NCBI RefSeq assembly: GCF_000284415.1
Contig: NC_017059.1
Coordinates: 3,418,643 to 3,423,739 of the forward strand
Direction: 5' to 3'
Length of the DNA: 5,097 bases
From: Pararhodospirillum photometricum DSM 122
Lineage (GTDB): Bacteria; Pseudomonadota; Alphaproteobacteria; Rhodospirillales; Rhodospirillaceae
Below the pieces are notes generated by a model. It did not search any database. It saw only the letters and a program-made list of their open reading frames with translations, and was not told the DNA's origin. Below are positions 1 to 4,167 of this stretch, piece by piece. Position numbers and translations under genes: made by a program. Position 1 is the stretch's first letter, and the number at the start of each line of letters is the position of its first letter.

Positions 1-852
1 CAGCCCGTGAAACCAAAGGCCGGGTTTCAGCTTCTTCCCCCCGATAACCACCCATTCATCATGCGTCGCGAAGCCGGGTCGGGGGAGCGCGTCGGTCTGG
101 CTGGCCTGGGGTTCCTCCTCTTCCTCTGGACCCTCTCCTGCCAGCACGGCACGGATGAATGACAGCGTCGGCCCCAGGTCGGCCCCCGGGGGCACATCGT
201 CGGCAACGTCCCATCCCTGGGGGAAACCATCGGGAATGGGGACAATAACAACGCGCTTTGCGCCCGCGCCCCGGGCTTTTTCCGCCACCGTTGCCGCATA
301 TTGGCTTCCCGGCCCGTCGAAATCCGGCAGGATCACAACATTTCGACCAGAAAGAACGCTCCAGTCGGCTTTTTGCGGGCTTTGCGCCCCGTTTGGGCTG
401 GTGGTGGCGACGGCTTCGGGAAAAAGGGCTTGCGCAGCGTCGGCGGTCTTCTCGCCCTCGACCACCAGGACCGGCTTCCCCGGGCTTGCATGGATTTCGT
501 CGGCGCGCAGGATCGGGCGCAGGCCGTCGGGCATCTTCCAGCGCCACAGCAGACGGCCCTCAGGGTCACGCCACACCGACAGGGGGCGTACCTGCTTTCC
601 CTCCGGCCGCTCGTAGCGCGCCAGCAAAAACACGGTGCATCCGAAGCGGTCCCTATATTGCCAGACCTTCGACGGCGCCCCGAGTTTCGGGTGTCGGTCT
701 GGTGGCTGGTGCATGTCATCGGGGACGGGGACCACGGACAGAAGATCGTCATGGGAAGATCCGGCGCCACGGCCACCGTCCAGGGTGGGCACACCATCCA
801 GGCCACGGGATCTTTCTTCGTCGGTAAGGGGGCGAAAGGGGTCATCGGTCAT
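1..852 (-). CDS. Toprim domain primase/helicase-like protein, probably Toprim-DUF927, partial (3' end beyond the left edge)
   Basis: The frame is open from ATG at 852-850 to the left edge, giving 284 residues with no stop. Residues 61-113 (SKVWQYRDRFG, GKQVRPLSVW, LLWRWKMPDGLRP) resemble the region preceding Toprim in phage and plasmid primase-helicases. The Toprim core follows: VLVVEGEKTADAA (residues 128-140) carries the catalytic-type Glu, and VVILPDFDGPG (172-182) the DxD acidic pair. GWDVADD (213-219) is the usual end of this Toprim type. An acidic linker (EEEEE, 243-247) leads to WVVIGGKKLKPGLWFHGL at the very edge, which looks like the start of a DUF927 helicase-like domain. Toprim domains in this setting belong to primases that make RNA primers for replicating mobile elements; the helicase half is inferred. 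It overlaps the upstream gene by 11 nt, and with only a weak GGGG upstream it is probably translated by coupling. Toprim assignment is firm; DUF927 is moderate. Confidence 0.87.
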   Translation of the reverse strand, partial: MTDDPFRPLTDEERSRGLDGVPTLDGGRGAGSSHDDLLSVVPVPDDMHQPPDRHPKLGAPSKVWQYRDRFGCTVFLLARYERPEGKQVRPLSVWRDPEGRLLWRWKMPDGLRPILRADEIHASPGKPVLVVEGEKTADAAQALFPEAVATTSPNGAQSPQKADWSVLSGRNVVILPDFDGPGSQYAATVAEKARGAGAKRVVIVPIPDGFPQGWDVADDVPPGADLGPTLSFIRAVLAGEGPEEEEEPQASQTDALPRPGFATHDEWVVIGGKKLKPGLWFHGL

Positions 853-1141
853 TATCAATCCCCAACATCCGGGCCAGCAGAGCCGCGCCCTCGCCCTGAT
901 TGACGCGCGCGTAGGCGGCTACCAGGGAAACGGGGTCGGACCCACCTTCGCCAGTGGCGAAATCCTTCCAAACCCCGACCTTTGGCCCCCGTAGGCAAAT
1001 GCGAAGGCTTTGCCCTGGTGTCCCATGAATGTCGCCTATGCAGAAGTCGGCGCCGTCTATCTTTCCCTGGGGGAAAAGGCGTCGGAGGATGCAGGGCAAG
1101 GCGGCAATGGCAGCCCTGTTAATAGCCTGGAAATCAAGCAA
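842..1141 (-). CDS. Primase-type N-terminal module (99 aa), split from the Toprim protein
   Basis: The start is TTG at 1141-1139. An AAAGGAGG Shine-Dalgarno stands upstream with a 6-nt gap (GGAGG-CGGGCC-TTG), and no other start exists before the in-frame stop at 1163-1165. The 99-residue product has the pattern seen at the N-terminus of Toprim/DUF927 primases of alphaproteobacterial plasmids and phages. That pattern is a hydrophobic helix with LRRLFPQGK (19-27), a strand with a small-domain turn GTPGQSLRICLRG (40-52), VWKDFATGEGGSDPVSLVAAY (58-78) and a final helix NQGEGAALLARMLGI (81-95). In that family the region corresponds to the primase zinc-binding domain but often lacks the zinc ligands. 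Here Cys17, Cys34 and Cys49 do not form a CHC2 arrangement. It is 8 nt overlapped by the upstream gene and 11 nt by the Toprim gene, so the three are surely one operon. The separate reading frame is unusual, because from memory the module is normally fused to Toprim. Confidence 0.85.
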   Translation of the reverse strand: MLDFQAINRAAIAALPCILRRLFPQGKIDGADFCIGDIHGTPGQSLRICLRGPKVGVWKDFATGEGGSDPVSLVAAYARVNQGEGAALLARMLGIDNDR

Positions 1142-1496
1142 GGCCCGCCTCCTTTGCGATATTTATTAACGTTTGCTTTTGCTTGGGCGTTAAACGCTTC
1201 TGTTGTGAAATCCATAGGCTTAGACTTTCAAGAAACTTTCGCTCCCAATCGGTGAGTTCGATTTGACCGTGAAGAAGCGCCCTAATCAGGTCCACATCGC
1301 CGGGTGGCCGCCGTGGTGGTGGGGGTGGCCGCACTGGACCCGCCAGAACCCGGGCTAAGTCGTGCCAATCACCTCCAGCGGTATCTAGCGTTCGCCGGAT
1401 AGCTGCAACCGTAGCAAGAACCTCACCGTCCTTGTCGCTACCAAGAAGCGGGATCAGTTTTTGCAGCTTTGACGCGATATCTTGAAGGTTTAGCAC
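1134..1496 (-). CDS. Small conserved protein of unknown function upstream of the primase (120 aa)
   Basis: The start is GTG at 1496-1494, with GAAGG about 8 nt upstream as a modest Shine-Dalgarno. The product has two parts joined by a proline-rich linker (PVRPPPPPRRPP, 54-65). The N-terminal part (1-50) contains LQKLIPLLGSDKDGEVLATVAAIRRTL and DWHDLARVL, a motif combination I recognise from unnamed proteins of alphaproteobacterial phages and plasmids. The C-terminal part (66-120) contains LTDWERKFLESL (81-92) and RLTPKQKQTLINIAKEAG (101-118), a short helical unit seen in the same proteins. No catalytic motif is visible. The gene overlaps the next one by 8 nt, so it is co-transcribed and probably coupled with the primase module, suggesting a role in the same replication process. 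Function is not known; the location is the only hint. Confidence 0.85.
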   Translation of the reverse strand: MLNLQDIASKLQKLIPLLGSDKDGEVLATVAAIRRTLDTAGGDWHDLARVLAGPVRPPPPPRRPPGDVDLIRALLHGQIELTDWERKFLESLSLWISQQKRLTPKQKQTLINIAKEAGLA

Positions 1497-1530
1497 TTTC
1501 TACGCCTTCGATTAGGCAAGGGGGGAGCGT

Positions 1531-1550
1531 GCGCGCCCACAAGGGCGCGT
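1531..1550. other. GC-rich hairpin between two minus-strand genes
   Basis: The sequence CGCGCCC (1532-1538) and its perfect complement GGGCGCG (1543-1549) flank the loop ACAA, with a further G-T wobble pair at 1531/1550. It lies between the stop of the 208-aa gene (1587) and the GTG start of the 120-aa gene (1496). Neither strand has a T run after the stem, so it is not a classical intrinsic terminator. It could attenuate read-through, protect an mRNA end or bind a regulator. No convincing promoter for the downstream operon was seen in the rest of this 90-nt gap. Confidence 0.5.
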
Positions 1551-1586
1551 TGCCCAAGGTGTAAAAATGTCCGGGAGGGGTAGGCG

Positions 1587-2213
1587 TCAGGCGTCAGCAA
1601 CAAACGTCGTATGTGTTTTGGTGTCGCTTTCCTCTTCGGTGTCCTTGGTTGTATCCCGGGCTATTTCTTGAAGTGCCTTTCCGCCTATCGTGGCGGTCAG
1701 GTTAAGAACGCCGCTGTGCTCGCGTTCCTCGCGGTCGTTGCTGGTCCCGTGGGCCGAAAACCGGGAAATCTGTACGCCGTCCCCGTCGCGGTAAGTGATC
1801 CAAGCCTCCGGCGCCGTCCGGGATACGCCAATCCCGACGACGCGAGCGGCAAGGGTGGGGTTGGCGATCACGGCGTAGACGGCATCCCCAAACAGATGTT
1901 CGCCGGTAAGTCCGTCGCGGGCCATGGTAAGCTGGACATCGCCGTAACCGCAAAGAGAGCTCCCCTCGCGCGACAAATTCCAAAAGGTCCAGACGCGCTC
2001 TCCAAGATCCTTTTTTACGCCACCCAGAAGACATCCGATAGTAAAGAAGGAAATCGTGAAGGCGGTTGCTTCGACGCCACCACCGGGGCCGCTCCCAGAA
2101 GATTCGGGAAAGTTGGCATGGACCTTTAGGGCGCGCTCTAACTCGTATGCGTCCCCCGGCGTAATGCCATATCTTTGCTTGGCATGGTTCCGGTAAAACT
2201 CTCTTGTATTCAA
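1587..2213 (-). CDS. Hypothetical protein of the phage/plasmid accessory type (208 aa)
   Basis: I place the start at TTG 2213-2211 because GGAG lies 9 nt upstream. An in-frame TTG at 2228-2226 would add five residues but has no Shine-Dalgarno, and a stop directly precedes it. The product is soluble-looking with no signal peptide. Visible parts are an N-terminal helical stretch (REFYRNHAKQRYG), a Gly-rich turn SSGSGPGGGVEATAF (38-52), a hydrophobic run FTISFFTIGCLLGG (52-65) too short and interrupted to call a membrane span, a central region with VWTFWNL and LFGDAVYAVIANP, and a charged Thr/Glu/Asp-rich tail (187-203). The pattern GGVEATAF...GCLLGG is familiar to me from unnamed proteins of alphaproteobacterial prophages, but I cannot assign a function. 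Codon use is less GC-rich than in the primase or HTH genes. It has its own upstream region after a strong terminator, so it starts a new transcription unit. Confidence 0.82.
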   Translation of the reverse strand: MNTREFYRNHAKQRYGITPGDAYELERALKVHANFPESSGSGPGGGVEATAFTISFFTIGCLLGGVKKDLGERVWTFWNLSREGSSLCGYGDVQLTMARDGLTGEHLFGDAVYAVIANPTLAARVVGIGVSRTAPEAWITYRDGDGVQISRFSAHGTSNDREEREHSGVLNLTATIGGKALQEIARDTTKDTEEESDTKTHTTFVADA

Positions 2214-2248
2214 GGTTGCAGTCTCCAATCAGGTTGTTGTTGTAGTTC

Positions 2249-2263
2249 CAACATCTAATGTTG
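2249..2263. promoter_or_regulatory. Inverted repeat in the leader of the 208-aa gene, candidate operator
   Basis: CAACAT (2249-2254) and ATGTTG (2258-2263) form a perfect 6-bp inverted repeat with a 3-nt spacer. The outer flanks TTC and GAA also match if one base is skipped. It lies where transcription would begin from the candidate promoter at 2266-2294. The hexamer ACATCT occurs here (2251-2256) and again 24 bp away (2275-2280). It could be a repressor site or an mRNA hairpin; which is unknown. Confidence 0.4.
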
Positions 2264-2265
2264 TG

Positions 2266-2294
2266 AATTTACCGACATCTCATTGGGAGCGCAA
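2266..2294 (-). promoter_or_regulatory. Weak candidate promoter for the 208-aa gene
   Basis: Read on the minus strand there is TTGCGC (2294-2289), a 17-nt spacer and TAAATT (2271-2266). The -35 matches TTGACA at 3 of 6 positions and the -10 matches TATAAT at 4 of 6. Support comes mainly from position: it lies between the terminator of the previous operon and the gene, in a locally AT-richer stretch. Transcription would start near 2259, within the inverted repeat. Confidence 0.3.
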
Positions 2295-2333
2295 GGGGGA
2301 AAATGGGAAAATCTCAACTGTTTTTGCAGACAC

Positions 2334-2366
2334 AAAAAAACCCGCCCTCGGGGTCGGGGCGGGTTT
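2334..2366 (-). terminator. Strong intrinsic (Rho-independent) terminator
   Basis: On the minus strand, AAACCCGCCC (2366-2357) pairs perfectly with GGGCGGGTTT (2347-2338) around a 9-nt loop, and the transcript continues into an uninterrupted run of seven U (2340-2334, three of them within the stem). This is a textbook terminator for the small-gene operon that ends at 2393, 27 nt upstream. On the plus strand the stem is followed by only three T, so it works mainly for minus-strand transcripts. Confidence 0.9.
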
Positions 2367-2392
2367 CCGGCGATGGTAAGGAGAGGGGCGGG

Positions 2393-2560
2393 TCAGGCCA
2401 TCAAGGCGTGTCCGAACCAGCCGACGGCCACACAGCAGGCAGCGGCCAGGGTGAAGAGGGCGGCGCGGCGACGGCGGCGTGCCCGAGCGGCGGGGATGTA
2501 TTGGGAAAATTCCTGTCGAGCGAATGCCTCGAACCGCCCCAGGTCCTCGTCGTCAAACAT
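2393..2560 (-). CDS. Small single-pass membrane protein, unknown function (55 aa)
   Basis: ATG at 2560-2558 is preceded by GGGGAGG with a 9-nt gap, and the frame ends with TGA at 2395-2393. The N-terminus is acidic (MFDDEDLGRFEAFARQEF), followed by a block of arginines (RARRRRR, 26-32) and a hydrophobic segment AALFTLAAACCVAVGWFGHALM (33-54) long enough to cross the membrane once. By the positive-inside rule the N-terminus should be cytoplasmic and the C-terminus only just outside. There is no lipoprotein or cleavable signal motif. The start codon lies inside the stop region of the upstream 68-aa gene (8-nt overlap), so it is probably translated by coupling as the last gene of an operon that ends at the terminator 27 nt downstream. 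Family unknown; the coding call rests on the ribosome site, the overlap and the amphipathic layout. Confidence 0.75.
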   Translation of the reverse strand: MFDDEDLGRFEAFARQEFSQYIPAARARRRRRAALFTLAAACCVAVGWFGHALMA

Positions 2561-2759
2561 GGGCCACGCCCTCCCCGCCCTGCACGCGCGCCCGGCTCAG
2601 TCGGTCGGACAGGTCGCCCAGCATCTCGGCCAAAGCCCAGAGGGCCGCAGACATATCGGCCACCGGCTCGCCATCGAAAGCCATATGTCCCAGGGCTTGG
2701 GCGATGCTTTGCGCGCCGGATAGGGCGCAGACGATATCTTGGCGGTCTTCGTCACGCAT
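2553..2759 (-). CDS. Small hypothetical helical protein (68 aa)
   Basis: ATG at 2759-2757 has GGGGGAGG upstream with a 9-nt gap. The gene overlaps the preceding 155-aa gene by 8 nt and the following 55-aa gene by 8 nt. The product begins with charged MRDEDRQD and is then largely helical with regularly spaced small and hydrophobic residues (IVCALSGAQSIAQALGHMAF, then ADMSAALWALAEMLGDLSDRL, 34-54). This suggests an amphipathic helical hairpin that could pack against itself or a partner. A membrane span is not supported, because acidic and polar residues interrupt the hydrophobic stretches. I do not recognise the family. Given the tight coupling, its natural partners are the 155-aa and 55-aa products. 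Confidence 0.8.
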   Translation of the reverse strand: MRDEDRQDIVCALSGAQSIAQALGHMAFDGEPVADMSAALWALAEMLGDLSDRLSRARVQGGEGVAHV

Positions 2760-3219
2760 CGGCTTGACCCTCCCCCTGGGCGCGTTCGGCCTTCAAGCTA
2801 GCGATATACTCGTCAACGCTGCGCTTTGCCCTTGCCACGCTTTCGGGGTCGTCGGGGTCCGCGAAGACCTGGACAAGACGCCGCTCGCACGCCTCCACCT
2901 CGGCTTTCGCGATGGCCTCGGAAAAGGCGTCGTCAATCGGCCGTAGAAGTGCTTCGAACTTAGTGAGCGCCGCATTGATGTTATTAATTGACGCTCGCGC
3001 TTGGCCGCAAAGATAAAACAAAGCATCGCGAAGCGAAGTGCTGTTACTGTCGCCCGAGTCCTCACAGTGACAGGGTGCGGCAAGTTCGATTGATGAAATA
3101 ATCGACCGCAGTTCGTTAAAATCCTGGTCGCGAATTGCTTCCGCCGCGAAAAGGCGTTTTACGGGAAAACTCGCGGCGAGACTCTGGGGCACGGAAACGG
3201 TTAGGGTGGGGGTGTCCAT
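2752..3219 (-). CDS. Hypothetical protein, first gene of the overlapping small-protein operon (155 aa)
   Basis: I choose ATG 3219-3217 because AAGGA lies 7 nt upstream. In-frame ATG at 3237 and TTG at 3270 would lengthen the protein by 6 and 17 residues but have worse ribosome sites (the TTG has GGAGG only 2 nt away). The product starts MDTPTLTVSVPQSLAASFPVK, then is mostly helical and acidic. A Cys-rich stretch is notable: PCHCEDSGD (49-57) with further Cys at 71 and 111. It might bind metal, but the spacing matches no motif I know. Helices at about 62-115 (LRDALFYLCGQARASINN and onwards) and 127-148 (SVARAKRSVDEYIASLKAERAQ) could form a bundle. The stretch from about 2960 to 3160 uses many A/T-ending codons, unlike the GC-rich neighbours. 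Function unknown. Confidence 0.82.
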   Translation of the reverse strand: MDTPTLTVSVPQSLAASFPVKRLFAAEAIRDQDFNELRSIISSIELAAPCHCEDSGDSNSTSLRDALFYLCGQARASINNINAALTKFEALLRPIDDAFSEAIAKAEVEACERRLVQVFADPDDPESVARAKRSVDEYIASLKAERAQGEGQADA

Positions 3220-3252
3220 GACGACATCCTTCTTCATGTCGTTGGGGAAAGT

Positions 3253-3283
3253 CCCCGGGGAGCGGGCCAACGCCTCCCGGGGG
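3253..3283. other. GC-rich imperfect inverted repeat between genes
   Basis: CCCCGGGGAG (3253-3262) and CTCCCGGGGG (3274-3283) pair over 10 bp with one mismatch around an 11-nt loop. It sits upstream of the 155-aa gene and downstream of the 66-aa gene. Read on the minus strand it is followed by ACTTTCCCC, with only three T, so it is at best a weak terminator. It could also be a leader hairpin. Each arm is itself built on CCCGGG, so some of the symmetry is trivial. Confidence 0.3.
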
Positions 3284-3344
3284 CGCCTTGATTCTCGCGC
3301 AGCGCGACTCGGCGGTCTAGGTGAAAATGTCGCGCAAGGGGCGA

Positions 3345-3545
3345 TTATCCCGAGACGCGCAAAACCTTCGCCCCCGCCCAGCGATACCGGGCCAGCGGGC
3401 CGTTGATGTTCGCCAAGGTCACGGTGTCGCCATCAACGTGACTGGCCGAAAGGCTCGGCTGGGCAAACGCCACCCCGTCCCGTGCGCAGGCGCGGGCATA
3501 AGCGGCAACGGCACGGTCAAACAGGTCTTGGTGGGAGATTTTCAT
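3345..3545 (-). CDS. Small conserved hypothetical protein (66 aa)
   Basis: ATG at 3545-3543 has CGGAG upstream with an 8-nt gap. An in-frame GTG at 3569 would add eight residues (MRPLGATP) but lacks such a site. The first half is a helix (HQDLFDRAVAAYARACARDG, 5-24). The second half is predicted beta-rich with the string DGDTVTLANINGPLARYRW (38-56), a pattern I know from short unnamed alphaproteobacterial accessory-region proteins. No catalytic residues or membrane segment are apparent. It stands alone, with gaps of about 120 nt on both sides, so it could share the HTH gene's transcript or have its own promoter at about 3649-3677. Confidence 0.78.
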   Translation of the reverse strand: MKISHQDLFDRAVAAYARACARDGVAFAQPSLSASHVDGDTVTLANINGPLARYRWAGAKVLRVSG

Positions 3546-3612
3546 TGGTGTGGCTCCGAGCGGGCGCACCTAGCGCCCCGGTCCCGCGCACCCTCACCAC
3601 ACCATGCAGACG

Positions 3613-3640
3613 GCCCCAGCGGCGCGGTCATGGCTGGGGC
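3613..3640. other. Hairpin in the leader of the 66-aa gene or after the HTH gene
   Basis: GCCCCAGC (3613-3620) and GCTGGGGC (3633-3640) are perfect complements with a 12-nt loop. It lies 29 nt after the stop of the HTH gene. There is no T run on the minus strand, so a classical terminator is not supported; it may slow read-through or stabilise the downstream mRNA. Confidence 0.4.
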
Positions 3641-3648
3641 AAGGAAGG

Positions 3649-3677
3649 AGTGTAGCGCGGATCGGCCGTCAGCCCAA
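3649..3677 (-). promoter_or_regulatory. Very weak candidate promoter for the 66-aa gene
   Basis: On the minus strand TTGGGC (3677-3672), a 17-nt spacer and TACACT (3654-3649) match the consensus at 3 of 6 and 4 of 6 positions. It overlaps the stop codon of the HTH gene, and transcription would start at the edge of the hairpin at 3613-3640. Spacing is ideal but sequence support is thin. Confidence 0.2.
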
Positions 3678-4112
3678 CAGCTTGCCCAGCCATCCGCGCC
3701 CTTCCAGCGCCCTCACCAGCCGCTCGCGTTCATCGAGCCGGCCCCGCAGTTCCGCCGCTTCGATCTCTGCCGCCCTGGCCCTGCCCTCGGCGCCGTCGAG
3801 CCGTGCGCGCAGGTCAGCCACCTCGGACAGCAGGCGGTCCCGCTCGGCCCGCAGGTCGGCCACCAGGGCCAGAGTGTCCGGGGTCGGGGTGTTTGCTGTC
3901 CGGGCGTCGATCGGGCGTTCAGCGGCCGGTGATCGGGTGTTTGCTGGCCGTTCATCCGGCAGTTCACCAGGGGGAACGTGAACAAGAGCGCGGCCCCTGT
4001 TGTCTAACGTCACCAGCCAGCCTCGGCGCCGCGCGCGTTGACGTGCGGCCTCTGGCGTACAGCCAAGGCGAACAGCCAGGGTGGCGTAGGTGAAGGGCGG
4101 GGCGTTCATCAT
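3669..4112 (-). CDS. HTH/coiled-coil DNA-binding protein, KfrA-like in layout (147 aa)
   Basis: Two consecutive ATG codons begin at 4112. Residues 8-32 (TYATLAVRLGCTPEAARQRARRRGW) form a helix-turn-helix with an arginine-rich recognition helix. A short beta hairpin follows (VTLDNRGRALVHVP, 34-47). A Pro/Thr/Arg linker (52-80) contains a repeated R(P/T)ANT at 55-59 and 71-75. The rest (81-137) is a long coiled coil with regular Leu, Arg and Glu (LVADLRAERDRLLSEVADLR), and the end GWLGKLLG is typical of this protein type. A DNA-binding head plus coiled coil is the plan of KfrA-type plasmid proteins, which repress their own gene and help stable inheritance. That role is inferred from layout; I claim no sequence homology to KfrA. 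No Shine-Dalgarno precedes the start, and a promoter ends just upstream, so the mRNA is probably leaderless. A palindrome covers the promoter. Confidence 0.86.
   Translation of the reverse strand: MMNAPPFTYATLAVRLGCTPEAARQRARRRGWLVTLDNRGRALVHVPPGELPDERPANTRSPAAERPIDARTANTPTPDTLALVADLRAERDRLLSEVADLRARLDGAEGRARAAEIEAAELRGRLDERERLVRALEGRGWLGKLLG
3888..3950. repeat. Intragenic direct repeats in the linker of the HTH gene
   Basis: GGTGTTTGCTGTCCG (3888-3902) and GGTGTTTGCTGGCCG (3936-3950) agree at 14 of 15 positions and lie exactly 48 bp (16 codons) apart. A degenerate third unit (10 of 15) is at 3914-3928. They encode the repeated RTANT/RPANT of the linker. The second unit partly overlaps CGGCCGGTGATCGGGTGT (3923-3940), which is an exact inverted copy of 18 nt of the promoter palindrome (4126-4143). 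Confidence 0.7.
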
Positions 4113-4117
4113 GAACG
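4103..4117. promoter_or_regulatory. Perfect short palindrome on the HTH gene start codons
   Basis: CGTTCAT and ATGAACG (7 bp each) flank a single central C at 4110, and the two ATG codons lie within it. As DNA it could be an operator at the transcription start. As RNA it could fold as CGTTCA/TGAACG with a TGA loop that hides the start codon. Confidence 0.45.
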
Positions 4118-4120
4118 GGG

Positions 4121-4148
4121 AGGGTACACCCGATCACCGGCCGGTCAA
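4121..4148 (-). promoter_or_regulatory. Candidate promoter of the HTH gene, giving a leaderless mRNA
   Basis: On the minus strand the -35 is TTGACC (4148-4143, 5 of 6 to TTGACA), the spacer is 16 nt and the -10 is TACCCT (4126-4121, 3 of 6). The strong -35 and degenerate -10 are usual for alphaproteobacteria. Transcription would begin at about 4115-4112, at or within a few bases of the ATG at 4112. The stretch between -10 and ATG (CTCCCCGTTC) has no ribosome site, which fits leaderless initiation. Confidence 0.55.
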
Positions 4149-4155
4149 CGGGTGT
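4126..4155. promoter_or_regulatory. 30-bp near-palindrome over the HTH gene promoter, candidate operator
   Basis: The arms ACACCCGATCACCGG (4126-4140) and CCGGTCAACGGGTGT (4141-4155) are complementary at 13 of 15 positions with no spacer. It spans the whole -35 hexamer and the spacer of the candidate promoter and touches the -10. The next gene encodes an HTH protein with a coiled coil that should dimerise, so autorepression is the natural reading. Confidence 0.6.
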
Positions 4156-4167
4156 TCGTTCGGGTGG

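Noticed and set aside
59..547. Another long minus-strand frame
   Set aside because: It overlaps the Toprim gene in a different frame and gives an Arg/Gly/Pro-rich translation without any domain.
333..845. Minus-strand frame starting at ATG 845 just after the primase module
   Set aside because: Its translation is Cys/Arg/Ser-rich without motifs, whereas the frame from ATG 852 gives the Toprim motifs VEGEK and DFD. Only the latter is coding.
301..903. Long open frame on the plus strand
   Set aside because: It lies opposite the Toprim coding frame, which shows clear motifs. The plus-strand translation is Arg/Pro/Gly-rich with no recognisable domain, as expected from antisense of GC-rich codons.
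842..1141. Canonical CHC2 zinc finger in the primase module
   Set aside because: Only Cys17, Cys34 and Cys49 are present, with no Cys-His-Cys-Cys spacing.
2303..2946. Several long plus-strand frames across the small-gene operon
   Set aside because: They cross a strong minus-strand terminator and lie antisense to three minus-strand genes that have ribosome sites and matched overlaps.
3220..3270. Longer start (TTG 3270 or ATG 3237) for the 155-aa gene
   Set aside because: The ATG at 3219 has AAGGA at a 7-nt gap. The upstream choices have poor spacing, and the added residues look like translated leader.
3888..4155. CRISPR array or replication iterons
   Set aside because: The repeats are few, degenerate, irregularly spaced and mostly within coding sequence. 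There is no repeat-spacer pattern, and the number of copies is too low for an iteron origin.
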